64,000 nt of DNA from Roseiarcus sp050012775 (GTDB lineage Bacteria; Pseudomonadota; Alphaproteobacteria; Rhizobiales; Beijerinckiaceae): assembly GCA_050012775.1 (NCBI GenBank), contig JBEKGN010000001.1, positions 1 through 64,000 on the forward strand, read 5' to 3'. Positions 8,749 through 18,080 of this stretch are shown here, piece by piece. A program made the position numbers and the translations under genes. The first letter of the stretch is position 1. Every line of letters starts with the position of its first letter. The notes beneath the pieces are model-generated. The model was given only the letters and a program-made list of their open reading frames with translations, did not search any database and was not told the DNA's origin.

Positions 8749-9285
8749 TCAAGACGAGCTCGAGCTCGGCCAACACGTGAACATCGGCATATTGTCGGAG
8801 CGATAGACCGAAAACAACGGATAGAGCTCATATTTCGCCGTCCACGGGTTCATCGTGTGCAGGAGAGCGCGTTCGCTGTGAATGTCCTGATTGGACATAT
8901 AGAGGACCCCCCAGACGATCTGGGCGTGAAAGAACACTTCGTTCGGCTTGGCCGGATCCTGAATGCGCCAAGCCGCCATCATCATGCCGTTGGTGCGCAG
9001 TCGGTCGATGATGAACTGATCGGTCAACGTCGTGCGCGCCTCGTCGACGCGCTCGAAAGCGTTGAACAAATAGTTGAAATCCTTGGCGATGACTTTCAGC
9101 TTAGGGATCGTGACGCCGCCGGTCGGCGTCGTCGCGTATTGCTTGACGAGGTCGTCCTCGCTCGCCTGCCTGGCCGATTGGTTCGAAGCGAGAAGGACCG
9201 ACATGCAGCAGGCCCAGCAGGTGTCCAAATCCTTCTGCCGGGCGAGCCGAGGCGGGTTCGATTCGTAGTCGCTGTCCGTCGCCAT
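8749..9285 (-). CDS. Papain-like cysteine protease, candidate T6SS effector
   Basis: A 178-residue protein with the papain-fold catalytic pattern: Gln17 and Cys23 in RQKDLDTCWACC, His120 in FFHAQIVWGV, and Asn146 in MNPW. This resembles the AvrRpt2/C70-like and C39-like bacterial proteases. No signal peptide is seen, so secretion would have to be by a contact-dependent route, and its position just upstream of vgrG suggests T6SS. The ATG at 9285 is preferred to an in-frame start at 9429, whose extra 48 residues are basic and low-complexity. The tail is PSSSSS. An immunity partner was not recognised. It could also be a bacteriocin-type processing peptidase. Confidence 0.65.
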   Translation of the reverse strand: MATDSDYESNPPRLARQKDLDTCWACCMSVLLASNQSARQASEDDLVKQYATTPTGGVTIPKLKVIAKDFNYLFNAFERVDEARTTLTDQFIIDRLRTNGMMMAAWRIQDPAKPNEVFFHAQIVWGVLYMSNQDIHSERALLHTMNPWTAKYELYPLFSVYRSDNMPMFTCWPSSSSS

Positions 9286-9473
9286 GCTCGCGCCCTCGCC
9301 TTTCGCCGCCGAACCTTTGCGGCCACGGCCGCGCCGGCGGGAGCCGATCGGCCGACCGGAGCCGCCCGATAATGGCTTTCCGGCGCTTGTCGATCGGCTA
9401 TGATGCCGAGATAGAATTACGGTCCGCAAGGCCTCTTGGCCATCCCTTCGCCCGACGGAGCCCGAACCGCGTC

Positions 9474-10757
9474 ATGGTCGAAAGTCCAGAAGATTCGTTC
9501 GCCCTGCCCCCCGTCTCCCCGGACGATCCTTGCGGCCCCGATCTCGACTTGGCCGGCGACTCCGACTTCATGAACTTCATGGCGGCGACCGAAGGGCAAT
9601 TGCCCGCCGCCTATTTCAGCTTCGACCGCAAGACCATCGATTTCCCCGCCGCTTTGGAAACAGCCGGCGGACTGCTCGCGCGCTCGCACGACCTGCGCCT
9701 CCTCGTGCTCATGGCCAAGCTCGCCATTCTCAACCGCGATCTCAGCGGTTTCGCGCATTGGCTCGGCGCGATCGCCTGGCTCGTCGTCAATCATTGGGAC
9801 GACGCGCATCCGCGCGCCGAGGACGGCGACTATGCCGCGCGCCTGGTGCAACTGGCGACGCTCGACGACGGGCCTGTCGTGGCGCTGCCGCTGCAATATG
9901 CCCCGCTGGTGGAAACCCAACGCGACGGCGTCTTCGTGTTTCGCGCCCAGCTCGTCGCCTCGGGCGACGCCAAGCCGCGCGAGGGCGAGAGCCTTCCCTC
10001 CGCGGGCGCGATCGACAAGGTCCTGATGAACGTCGATCTCGACAAGCTCGCCGCGGCGGTGAAGAATTTGCGCGCGGCGCGCGCGGCCATCGAGACCATC
10101 CGCGCGGTCTCGATCGAGCGCGTCGGCTTCGAGCAGGCGATCAGCTTCAACGCGCTCGCCCCGCTCGTCGAGCGCATGACGGGCTTCCTGCAAGGCGCGC
10201 TCGCCAAGCGCGACCCCACGCTGGCGACGGCGCCCGAGACTTCCGACGGGCAGCCGAGCGCCGAAGCCCCCAGGGCGGAAACGGCGACGGCGCCGGGAGC
10301 TTTGGCGACGCTCGCCGACGTCGACGCGGCGCTCGGCGCGGCGCTCGGCTATTTCGCCGCCTGGGAGCCGTCGAGCCCCGCGCTGCTGCTGATCGGCCAG
10401 GCGCGCGAGACCCTGGGCAAGAATCTCTACGACGTGATGAAATTGCTCGCGCCCGCCCACGCCGACGCCGCGCGGGTGTTCGTCGGCCCCGACGGCGCCT
10501 TCACCGTGCCGGTCAGCGGCCTTTCGGGCGCGCCGGGCGCCGAATTCCCGCGCGCCGACGCGGAGCCCGCGCCCTCGCGCGCGGCGGCCCTCGCCCTTAT
10601 CGACAACGTCGCGAGCCATATGCGGCGCGTCGAGCCGTCGAGCCCGGCGCCCTACCTGCTCGATCGCGCCAAGGCGCTCGCCTCGCGCGATTTCCTCAGC
10701 CTGCTGCAGGACGTGCTGCCCGAGGACGATCTCGCTTCGATGAAGAGCGGGCGGTGA
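9474..10757 (+). CDS. tssA: T6SS baseplate/cap protein TssA (ImpA)
   Basis: A 427-residue TssA protein, which organises tube and sheath assembly. The ImpA N-terminal domain is clear: PVSPDDPCGPDLDLAGDSDF, then DLRLLVLMAKLAI, HWDDAHPRAEDGDYAARL and the following ALPL stretch. The C-terminal half is Ala-rich with a helical tail (SSPAPYLLDRAKALASRDFL), typical of the short TssA class. The ATG at 9474 opens MVESPEDSFALPPVSP directly before the domain; 34 residues upstream lack family character. It is divergent from the papain-like gene and converges on the DUF1036 gene with a four-base gap. Confidence 0.92.
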   Translation: MVESPEDSFALPPVSPDDPCGPDLDLAGDSDFMNFMAATEGQLPAAYFSFDRKTIDFPAALETAGGLLARSHDLRLLVLMAKLAILNRDLSGFAHWLGAIAWLVVNHWDDAHPRAEDGDYAARLVQLATLDDGPVVALPLQYAPLVETQRDGVFVFRAQLVASGDAKPREGESLPSAGAIDKVLMNVDLDKLAAAVKNLRAARAAIETIRAVSIERVGFEQAISFNALAPLVERMTGFLQGALAKRDPTLATAPETSDGQPSAEAPRAETATAPGALATLADVDAALGAALGYFAAWEPSSPALLLIGQARETLGKNLYDVMKLLAPAHADAARVFVGPDGAFTVPVSGLSGAPGAEFPRADAEPAPSRAAALALIDNVASHMRRVEPSSPAPYLLDRAKALASRDFLSLLQDVLPEDDLASMKSGR

Positions 10758-10761
10758 GCCC

Positions 10762-11223
10762 CTACTTGCCGACGTCGGTCAGAAACGTCGTCCAATCCGG
10801 CGAATCGAGCGTGTCGATCTCGGCGAAATTGACCGCTTGCAATCCGCGCCGCCAGCAATCCGAGATGCCGAAAACCTTGAACTTGCCGCGGTCGATGCAC
10901 ATCGAAACCGCGCCCTTCAGCACGTCGGCGGCGTCGATGTCGGTGGCGTAGAGATAAACGAAGCGGCCCTTCAGCGGCCCCTTGATCGGCGTCGCGCACG
11001 ACCCCGGCGTCACCGTCCACCAGCCTTCGGTCGAGAAGTCGGCGCCGGCGTTCGCGCCGACCGCGAGATTGATGAGAACGCGGGTCTTGTTGCAGACGCG
11101 AAGGTCGGCGCGGACGGGACCGAACGACCCGGCGAGGGCCACGAGGGCGAGAAGCGCCCGCCGGGAGCGAAGCCTCGTCAAGGACAACAAGCTCCCGCGC
11201 GCCGAATCGCCGACGCGCAGCAT
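10762..11223 (-). CDS. DUF1036 secreted protein
   Basis: A 153-residue DUF1036-family protein. A signal peptide ends near SFGPVRA, about residue 40, and the mature part opens ADLRVCNKTRVLINLAVG. Conserved family features are visible: EGWWTVTPGSC, GRFVYLYATD and a second Cys pair in MCIDRG and SDCWRR. The function of the family is not established. It is the last gene of the large tss operon on this strand, so it may be exported with or beside the T6SS. The ATG abuts a dispersed repeat whose G-rich end may act as the ribosome binding site, and a later start is possible. Confidence 0.75.
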   Translation of the reverse strand: MLRVGDSARGSLLSLTRLRSRRALLALVALAGSFGPVRADLRVCNKTRVLINLAVGANAGADFSTEGWWTVTPGSCATPIKGPLKGRFVYLYATDIDAADVLKGAVSMCIDRGKFKVFGISDCWRRGLQAVNFAEIDTLDSPDWTTFLTDVGK

Positions 11224-11344
11224 CCCTTCTCCCCGCTTGCGGGGAGAAGGTTAGGATGCGGGGCTGGGAGATAAGCCACGACGACGCGGCCAACGACCAG
11301 GCCCCTCACCCCGGCCCTCTCCCCGCTCGCGGGGAGAGGGGGGC
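11224..11344. repeat. Dispersed ~120-base palindromic element (family B), copy 1
   Basis: Two inverted hairpins, CTTCTCCCCG...CGGGGAGAAGG and CTCTCCCCG...CGGGGAGAG, flank a conserved spacer containing GCGGCCAACG. A second copy with the same order and spacer lies at 26748-26865. Copy 1 sits between the DUF1036 gene and the 96-residue gene. It is probably a dispersed non-coding repeat and not a gene. Confidence 0.75.
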
Positions 11345-11376
11345 GCTCGCGCCGCAACGCCGCGCTTCCCGGGCGA

Positions 11377-11667
11377 TCACGATTCGTCGACCTCATCTTG
11401 CCAGCGGTATAGCTCGCCCCATTCCCTTTTCCAAACGGCGTCGGGATCGATGACGACGATCGCCAACTTCAATTCGTTGGCGAGTTTGACGGCGGCGGCC
11501 AAGGCGTCCTTGGGCGGCAGGGACTCGCTCATCCTGTCCTCGAGCAGAGCGTCGTGCGCGCTGCGGGGGCAAAAGACCTTGGCCCATTGCCCATCCGAGC
11601 GTTGCTGCAGAATGATCGTGATCGCGTCGCCGACGACTTCGTCGACCTGTTCGAAACGATTGGCCAT
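11377..11667 (-). CDS. Small acidic protein of unknown function in the tss operon
   Basis: A 96-residue acidic protein with ILQQRSDGQWAKVFCPRSA and a C-terminal IVVIDPDAVWKREWGELYRW. No signal peptide, membrane helix or known family was recognised. It follows tssH by 48 bases on the same strand and precedes the DUF1036 gene. A T6SS accessory role such as chaperone or immunity is only a positional guess. Length, start context (ATG at 11667) and codon use support a real gene. Confidence 0.6.
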   Translation of the reverse strand: MANRFEQVDEVVGDAITIILQQRSDGQWAKVFCPRSAHDALLEDRMSESLPPKDALAAAVKLANELKLAIVVIDPDAVWKREWGELYRWQDEVDES

Positions 11668-11715
11668 GGCCCGCTCCTCATCGGTTCGGCGCCGGCGCGC
11701 CCGTGCGACGGCTCG

Positions 11716-14469
11716 TCAGCTCACTTCGTAGACGAACGCGCCGTTCGCCGCCGACACCTTCGCTTCGTGGATCTCCTCGCGCGCGAGCGAGCGCTTGAGG
11801 ATTTCGCGCGACAGCGCGGGCAGGATCGTGTTGGTGATGACGTTGTCGATCACGCGGCCGCCCGAATCGGGATCGTTGCACAGCGAGACGATATGATCGA
11901 CCGCGCTCGGGTCGGCGACGAACCGGGCGCGATGGTTGTCTTCGATCCGCTTGCCGATCCGGCCGAGCTGCAGGCGCACGATGCCGGCGAGCATGTCCGG
12001 CGACAGCGGATAATAGGGGATCGTGACGATGCGCCCGAGCAGCGCCGGCGGGAAGACCTCCAGCAGCGCGGGCCGCAATTGCGCCGCGAGCGCCTCCGGC
12101 TCGGGCGGCGCCGCGCTCTCGGCGGCGCGCATGATGACCTCCGTGCCGACATTGGAGGTCAGCAGGATCAGCGTGTTCTTGAAATCGATGCGCCGGCCGG
12201 TGCCGTCCTCCATCACGCCCTTGTCGAACACCTGGAAGAAAATCTCGTGCACGTCGGGATGCGCCTTCTCGATTTCGTCGAGCAGGATCACGCTGTAGGG
12301 CCGCCGCCGCACCGCCTCGGTCAGACGCCCGCCTTCGCCATAGCCGACATAGCCGGGCGGCGCCCCTTTCAGCGTCGAGACGGTGTGCGCCTCCTGGAAT
12401 TCCGACATGTTGATCGTGATGATGTTCTGCTCGCCGCCGTAGAGCGTTTCGGCGAGCGCCAGCGCCGTCTCGGTCTTGCCGACGCCCGAGGGGCCGCACA
12501 GCATGAACACGCCGATCGGCTTGTTGGGATTGTCGAGCTTGGCGCGGTTGGTCTCGATGCGCTTGGCGATCATCGCCAGGCCGTGGTTCTGCCCGACGAT
12601 GCGGCGGTTGAGGATATCGGCGAGGTGCAGCACCGTCTCGACCTCGTCGGCGACCATCTTGCCGACGGGAATGCCCGTCCAGTCCGAGACGACGGCGGCG
12701 ACCGCCTGCTCGTCGACATGGGCGTAGATCATGCGCTTGTCGGGGCCGATGTCGCCGAGTTCGCCGACCTTGGCGCGCAGAGCGGCGCGGGCGGCTTCGG
12801 CCTCGCTCAGCGCGACAGCGCCGTCCGGCGCCGCGACGGCGGCGATGTCGACGCGCGGCGCGGCGCGCTCCGCTTCCGGCGGCGGCGGCTCGACCGCGGC
12901 GACGGCGCCCGCCGCCTCGGCCTCGGGCTCGGCGGCGAGCTTTTCGCGCAAGGCGAGGATTTCCTCGACGAGCGCGCGCTCCCTCGCCCAGTCGGCTTCG
13001 ACCGCCGCGAGGCGCTCGCGCTGCTTGACGAGACCGGCGTCGATCTCGGCGATGCGCTCTTCGTTGGCGGAGCCGAGGTCGCGTTCGCGCGCCAGAGACT
13101 GCTTCTCGCTTTCCAACGACGTGATCGCGACCTCGGCGTCCTCGATCGCGGCCGGCTTGGCGTGCTGGCTGATCGCCACCCGCGCGCAGGCCGTGTCGAG
13201 CAAGCTCACGGCCTTGTCGGGCAATTGCCGCGCGGGGATGTAGCGATGGGAGAAATTGACCGCGGCGACGATCGCCTCGTCGCTGACGCGCACCTTGTGG
13301 TGCTTCTCCATCGGAGCGACGAGGCCGCGCAGCATCACCGCGGCGGTGGCGACGTCGGGCTCGCCGATGTGGATCGGCTGGAAGCGCCGCGTCAGCGCCG
13401 GGTCCTTCTCGAAATATTGCCGATATTCGGCCCAGGTCGTCGCCGCGATGGTGCGCAGCGTGCCGCGCGCGAGCGCCGGTTTGAGCAGGTTGGCCGCGTC
13501 GCCCGTGCCCGCCGGGCCGCCCGCGCCGATCAGCGTGTGCGCTTCGTCGATGAACAGGATGATCGGGGTCGGCGAGGCCTGCACTTCGTCGATGACCGAA
13601 CGCAGACGCTGCTCGAACTCGCCCTTCATCGAGGCGCCCGCCTGCATCAGGCCGATGTCGAGCGCGTGGAGCTTGACGCCGCGCAGCGGCGGCGGCACGT
13701 CGCCGGAGGCGATGCGCTGGGCGAAACCTTCGACGACCGCGGTCTTGCCGACGCCCGCTTCGCCGGTGAGGATCGGATTGTTCTGGCGCCGGCGCATCAG
13801 CACGTCGACGATCTGGCGGATTTCCTCGTCGCGGCCGAGGATCGGGTCCATGCCGCCCGACTTGGCCTTGGCGGTGAGATCCTGGCTGAAGCGATCGAGC
13901 GCCGTGGTGCCCTTGGCGCCCGGCGCCGCGGTCGTCCCTTCCGAACTCGCGGCGGCGATGCCGGAGCCGTCCATCGGGCGAAGGTTGCCCTCTTCCGACT
14001 CGGCCCAGATCGAGCGATGGCTCGCCGCGACTTCGTCGACCGGAATCTTGGCGAATTCCTGCGAAATGCCGACGAGCGCGCGCCTCAGCTCGATCGACTT
14101 GAGCATCGCGACCAGGAGATGGCCGGTGCGGATCTGGGTCTCGCCGAACAGCAGCGTCGCATAATGCCAGCCGCGATCGAGCGCGTCCGCGACCTGGTTG
14201 GAGATGCCCGGCATCTCCGTCTCGTTCTTGCGGAAGCCGTTGACGACCGCCGTCGTATCGGCGAGCAGTTTGGCGCGGCTCAGCTTGAAATGGTCCGCCG
14301 TCAGGGCGAGATCGGTGCGGTCCTTCTGCAAGAGGTGCAGCATCCAATGGCCGAGCTCGATGTTGCGATTGCCGGCGCTCTTGGCCTGCCGCAGCGCCTG
14401 TATGAAGGCCTCGTAGCCGACGCGGTTGAGTTTGCCGGCCACCGATTCGACGCTGATGTCCGCGCCCAT
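11716..14469 (-). CDS. tssH: T6SS sheath-recycling ATPase TssH (ClpV)
   Basis: A 917-residue Hsp100 AAA+ unfoldase that disassembles contracted TssB/C sheath. The N domain is followed by AAA1 with Walker A GEAGVGKTA and Walker B ILFIDEAHT. A coiled-coil middle domain comes next (SLESEKQSLARERDLGSA onward), with a long acidic Ala/Glu-rich insert, and then AAA2 with GPSGVGKTE and VILLDEIEKAH. The ATG at 14469 (MGADISVESVAG) is chosen because GGAGGA sits just upstream; the in-frame ATG at 14481 overlaps that site. It follows tssG by 14 bases, so the two are co-transcribed. Confidence 0.96.
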   Translation of the reverse strand: MGADISVESVAGKLNRVGYEAFIQALRQAKSAGNRNIELGHWMLHLLQKDRTDLALTADHFKLSRAKLLADTTAVVNGFRKNETEMPGISNQVADALDRGWHYATLLFGETQIRTGHLLVAMLKSIELRRALVGISQEFAKIPVDEVAASHRSIWAESEEGNLRPMDGSGIAAASSEGTTAAPGAKGTTALDRFSQDLTAKAKSGGMDPILGRDEEIRQIVDVLMRRRQNNPILTGEAGVGKTAVVEGFAQRIASGDVPPPLRGVKLHALDIGLMQAGASMKGEFEQRLRSVIDEVQASPTPIILFIDEAHTLIGAGGPAGTGDAANLLKPALARGTLRTIAATTWAEYRQYFEKDPALTRRFQPIHIGEPDVATAAVMLRGLVAPMEKHHKVRVSDEAIVAAVNFSHRYIPARQLPDKAVSLLDTACARVAISQHAKPAAIEDAEVAITSLESEKQSLARERDLGSANEERIAEIDAGLVKQRERLAAVEADWARERALVEEILALREKLAAEPEAEAAGAVAAVEPPPPEAERAAPRVDIAAVAAPDGAVALSEAEAARAALRAKVGELGDIGPDKRMIYAHVDEQAVAAVVSDWTGIPVGKMVADEVETVLHLADILNRRIVGQNHGLAMIAKRIETNRAKLDNPNKPIGVFMLCGPSGVGKTETALALAETLYGGEQNIITINMSEFQEAHTVSTLKGAPPGYVGYGEGGRLTEAVRRRPYSVILLDEIEKAHPDVHEIFFQVFDKGVMEDGTGRRIDFKNTLILLTSNVGTEVIMRAAESAAPPEPEALAAQLRPALLEVFPPALLGRIVTIPYYPLSPDMLAGIVRLQLGRIGKRIEDNHRARFVADPSAVDHIVSLCNDPDSGGRVIDNVITNTILPALSREILKRSLAREEIHEAKVSAANGAFVYEVS

Positions 14470-14483
14470 GATTTCCTCCATCC

Positions 14484-15506
14484 CTAATTCTCGTGGGTCG
14501 CCTCGCGCTCGTGCGCCAAACGGCTGACGACATGAAATCTCGCGTCCTTGCGGATCGTTTCATCCGTCTTCGACCAGTTCGGCGCCATCCAGCTCGTCCA
14601 GCCGAGCTTGGCGCCTTTGCCGAGACGAACCGGGGTGATTTCTCCGGCGGGGATCGCCAGCTCCATGTCCCAGTCGTATTCCTCGCCGACATAGAGAAAC
14701 ACCGCGTCGCCGATCTCCCGCGCGTGATCCGATCCCGGCAGGAAGCGCTGGTATTGCGCGAAATCGCGCACGAAGACGCGAACGCGGAACTTGTCGCTCA
14801 CGCTGAACATGCTGGAGCCCAGCACGCAATCGCTTCCCAGGCGGCTCTGGCGCGCCCCGAGGCGCGAGCGCTCGCCAGCGTCGAGCGTCAACCAGGCGCC
14901 GACGAATTCGTCGATCTCGACGCGCGTCCCGAACAATCCCGAAAGCAGCGCGCGCAGCCGCGAGGCGCTCTTGACCCGCGGCGCGAGCAGGCCCGCATAT
15001 TCCATCTTGGCGAAATCGGACAGCGAATCGGCGTCGCGGAACAGCGGCGCGCCGACCCCGATCATCGAACCGATATAGGCGCGAAACCGATCCTCGCCGG
15101 GCCGGTCGTTTTGCGCGATCGGACGCGCGTCCGCCCAGGCGCGAAAAAACAGCGCGATGAAGCGGCGCTGGAAAATATCGGCGAAACGCGGAAACGCGTC
15201 GTCGCGCTCCAGCAGCCACTGATAGCTCTCTTCGGTGGTCGTCAGCGGCAGCGCGCCCTGCGGGCCGAACATGCCGAGGAAACGCGCGATCAGGCGCATC
15301 CGCCCCGACGGCTCGACGAGCGCGCCGTCGAGGTTGGAGGCGGGAAACTCCATATAGGGGTTTTGCGAGACGACGAGATATTCCTCGGCGAGAGTCGCCG
15401 CGTCGCCGAGGCGCGGCTTGCCCGCGTTCTCGCGCTCGAAACGCCTCAGCGTCGCGAACATGTCGAAGCGCCAGGGCTCGGCGAGGAGTTCGGCGCGGAA
15501 GCTCAC
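14484..15506 (-). CDS. tssG: T6SS baseplate protein TssG (ImpH)
   Basis: A 340-residue TssG, which forms the baseplate wedge with TssF and TssE. Family signatures are EPWRFDMFATLRRFER at the start, then GMFGPQGALPLTTTEE and FQRRFIALFFRAWADARP in the first third, and GKGAKLGWTSWM near the end. Translation starts at GTG 15506, overlapping the tssF stop by four bases, a typical coupled junction. tssH follows 14 bases after its stop. Confidence 0.95.
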   Translation of the reverse strand: MSFRAELLAEPWRFDMFATLRRFERENAGKPRLGDAATLAEEYLVVSQNPYMEFPASNLDGALVEPSGRMRLIARFLGMFGPQGALPLTTTEESYQWLLERDDAFPRFADIFQRRFIALFFRAWADARPIAQNDRPGEDRFRAYIGSMIGVGAPLFRDADSLSDFAKMEYAGLLAPRVKSASRLRALLSGLFGTRVEIDEFVGAWLTLDAGERSRLGARQSRLGSDCVLGSSMFSVSDKFRVRVFVRDFAQYQRFLPGSDHAREIGDAVFLYVGEEYDWDMELAIPAGEITPVRLGKGAKLGWTSWMAPNWSKTDETIRKDARFHVVSRLAHEREATHEN

Positions 15507-17461
15507 GAGACGCCCCTCAGGCCGAGACGCGGCGGCCAGCGCATGATTTCGCCGCGCTCGCTCGTGCGCACGACCACCTGCGTGAAGTGATTGATCGCGA
15601 CATATTCGGCGAAGAAGCGATCGAGAACGGCCCCCATCAGAAACGCGCCGGAGCCCTCGAAGGCCTTGTCGTCGATCAGCACGGCGACCTCGAGGCCGCG
15701 CGCCGCCGCGGCGCCCTGGGGTTGGCGGACGCGCCGAACGATCGGCCGCGAATCGAGGCTGCGCAGACCCCGGATCTTGCGTTCGGTGGCGCTGTCGGAA
15801 ACATCGGCGAAGAGGAGGAGAATCTCGCGCAGCGATTTCGCGCCGTCGCCCGCCGCGCGCTCGACGAGACCGAGATGGTTGAGGCTGAGCATGTTGACGA
15901 TGCGCCAGGCGACGTCGCCGATCGAAGCCCCGTCCGTCTTGCCGACCATCGCGGTCATCGTCGGCTCGCGCGGACGCGTCGGCCCCGCGATGCAACGCAT
16001 TTCGAGATCGACGTCGTCGAGAAGGCGGAAATCGGCGCCGCCTTCGCCGACCGGCAGATGTTCGGTCAAATGGCGGTTCGTGCACAACGCCTGCACGCTC
16101 AATTCGGCGACCCGGTTGACCTCTTGCGGGTCGGAGCGCTCGCCCAGCGACAGGAACATGTCGGTGCCGGTGTAATCCGACTTCTGCCCGTATTTGCGTT
16201 CTTCGGCCGTGCGCCGACGCGGCAGGCGGCGCACGGTGTAGCACAACCCCGAGGCGCTGCGTCCGGCGGCCGCCGAATAGAGCGGTTCGACCGCGACCTT
16301 CTGCGTGACGCCGGGAATATGGGCGAAAACGTTGAGAATGCGGTTCGGCTCGAAGTCGAGCGCGCGGCTGCGGTCCGGCACGACGGGATATTCGTGCTGG
16401 TTGGATTTCACCGGAATGCGATCGACCGTCTTTTCGAACAGATTGACCGCGGGCGCCGCGTAGAGCGCGAAGAATTCCTTGCGCACCGCGGCGGCGAGGC
16501 GCGGATTGGCCTCGTCGAAGGCGAGGACGACATCGACCGTCTTGGCGGCGAGGCGCGGCGCGATCGCGCCGAGGCCGGTCAGATCGAAGCCGAGAAAGCG
16601 GCGCGGAAAAACGAAATAGTCGCGCAGGAAATCGAAGCCGCGAAACAGGCGCTTGTCGTTGGGGAGCAGCGCCTCGTCTTCGTCGAAACCGATCTGGCGC
16701 AACATTTCGTCGCCGCCCTTGACGACGACGGGATCGCCGAACGCATCGAGATAACGGAAATAGACGCCCCGGCAATGCGCGAACACCTGTTCGTAAAGCG
16801 CGATCGCATCGGATTCCTGGCCCAGGACGTGAACGCGCAAGTCCTTGACGCGGCACGCGGAGAAACGCAGTTCCGGCCGCGTCTCGACCTCCTTGTCGGC
16901 GGGCTCGTCCTCGAGGCGCGGCGCCGCCCGCACGCTCAGCTGCAAGCGCAGGCCCGCCGCGCATTCGACGCCCAGCGGCAGGCCCAGGGCCTGCAGCGGG
17001 CCGGCGCTGGCGAAATATTCGGCCCGCGCGATCTCGAACGGCCACAGCGCGATCGGCGCCGTCAGTCTGAAACGGCAGGCGATGTTGCGCTCGAGTTCGC
17101 GATAGGCCGCGTCGAAATAGGCGCCGCGCGCGATGACGCGGCCATCGCGCAAGGCCGGATCGCCGAATTTCGGCTGCGCCTGAGCGAGAAGGAAGGACGG
17201 CGTCGGCGCGAGATAATGCGGCGCGAGCTGATCGATGAGATTGGTCGTGAAGTCCGAAAATTCATGCTTGAGTTTGAGCTGCACGCGCGCGGCCAGAAAC
17301 GCCGCGCCTTCGAGCAGGCCGCCGATCATCGGATCGAGCCGATCGGCCATCAGACCGCCCAGACGCTCGGCGACGCCGGGATATTCCTGCGCGAATTCGC
17401 CCGCCTGTTCGCGCAGGAGCGAAAGTTCGCGATTGTAGAATTCGAGGAACTCGCGGTTCAT
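15503..17461 (-). CDS. tssF: T6SS baseplate protein TssF (ImpG)
   Basis: A 652-residue TssF, the larger wedge subunit. The opening MNREFLEFYNRELSLLREQA with GEFAQEYPGVAERLGG is the standard TssF N terminus, and FTTNLIDQLAPHYLAPTPSF follows. The ATG at 17461 fits the family; an upstream in-frame start at 17602 would read through the tssE gene and has no family character. It follows tssE by four bases and overlaps tssG by four. Confidence 0.96.
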   Translation of the reverse strand: MNREFLEFYNRELSLLREQAGEFAQEYPGVAERLGGLMADRLDPMIGGLLEGAAFLAARVQLKLKHEFSDFTTNLIDQLAPHYLAPTPSFLLAQAQPKFGDPALRDGRVIARGAYFDAAYRELERNIACRFRLTAPIALWPFEIARAEYFASAGPLQALGLPLGVECAAGLRLQLSVRAAPRLEDEPADKEVETRPELRFSACRVKDLRVHVLGQESDAIALYEQVFAHCRGVYFRYLDAFGDPVVVKGGDEMLRQIGFDEDEALLPNDKRLFRGFDFLRDYFVFPRRFLGFDLTGLGAIAPRLAAKTVDVVLAFDEANPRLAAAVRKEFFALYAAPAVNLFEKTVDRIPVKSNQHEYPVVPDRSRALDFEPNRILNVFAHIPGVTQKVAVEPLYSAAAGRSASGLCYTVRRLPRRRTAEERKYGQKSDYTGTDMFLSLGERSDPQEVNRVAELSVQALCTNRHLTEHLPVGEGGADFRLLDDVDLEMRCIAGPTRPREPTMTAMVGKTDGASIGDVAWRIVNMLSLNHLGLVERAAGDGAKSLREILLLFADVSDSATERKIRGLRSLDSRPIVRRVRQPQGAAAARGLEVAVLIDDKAFEGSGAFLMGAVLDRFFAEYVAINHFTQVVVRTSERGEIMRWPPRLGLRGVS

Positions 17462-17465
17462 CGCG

Positions 17466-18008
17466 TCACAACCGATCGATTCTGATCTTGCCGTCGAGTT
17501 CGACCTCGGCGACGAATTCCACGGGAACGTTGACGGGTTGCGCGCGTAAGTCGGCCTTGACGAGGAAGCGCAGCTTGAGATCCTCGACCGCGACGTTCGC
17601 ATCGCGCGACGCCTTGATCGAGCCGGGCGCGAGGCGTGGCTCGAAATCGGTCAGCGCAACCTCGATTTCGCGCGCGACATCGGACAGACTGTTCTCGTCG
17701 ATCGTGCGCCACGAGAGATCGGGGAAACCATAGTTCAAGATGGAGCTGCGCACGGCGGGAAGCGTCGACAAATCCGCCGCGGCGTCGAGGTTCGTCGTGT
17801 TGAGCAGACCCAACAAATCCGTCATCACTTCGCGTCGCAATCCCGATTCCGAGATCGGGCTGCGCGTCGTCACCCGACGCGCCGCGATGACGCGCTCGCC
17901 CGCTTCGTCGCGCAAGTCCAGCCGCTGCTTGGCGTCGCGCTTTTCGTGCGCGGCGCGAAACGCGTACATCAGCGGCGGAGCGAGGCGGTCGTTGCGAGGC
18001 GTAGCCAC
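17466..18008 (-). CDS. tssE: T6SS baseplate protein TssE (gp25-like)
   Basis: A 180-residue gp25-like baseplate protein. The conserved core is REVMTDLLGLLNTTNL, RSSILNYGFPDLSW and EIEVALTDFEPRL, with the terminal strand region VEFVAEVELDGKIRIDRL. It begins with GTG at 18008. It lies four bases ahead of tssF and 72 bases after hcp1. The gp25 family also occurs in phages and R-tailocins, but the full tss set around it settles the assignment. Confidence 0.93.
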   Translation of the reverse strand: MATPRNDRLAPPLMYAFRAAHEKRDAKQRLDLRDEAGERVIAARRVTTRSPISESGLRREVMTDLLGLLNTTNLDAAADLSTLPAVRSSILNYGFPDLSWRTIDENSLSDVAREIEVALTDFEPRLAPGSIKASRDANVAVEDLKLRFLVKADLRAQPVNVPVEFVAEVELDGKIRIDRL

Positions 18009-18080
18009 GGTGCGTTCCTACCCCTTCGGCGAATTTCGATTTCACTCACGATAGACTAAATTCTTCCGACAGGAATTCGC

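Noticed and set aside
11554..14487. A 977-codon plus-strand frame over tssH
   Set aside because: It is the antisense shadow of tssH, which has all AAA+ motifs; the frame itself shows no family.
15587..17485. A 632-codon plus-strand frame over tssF
   Set aside because: Antisense to tssF, Arg-rich with no recognisable domain.
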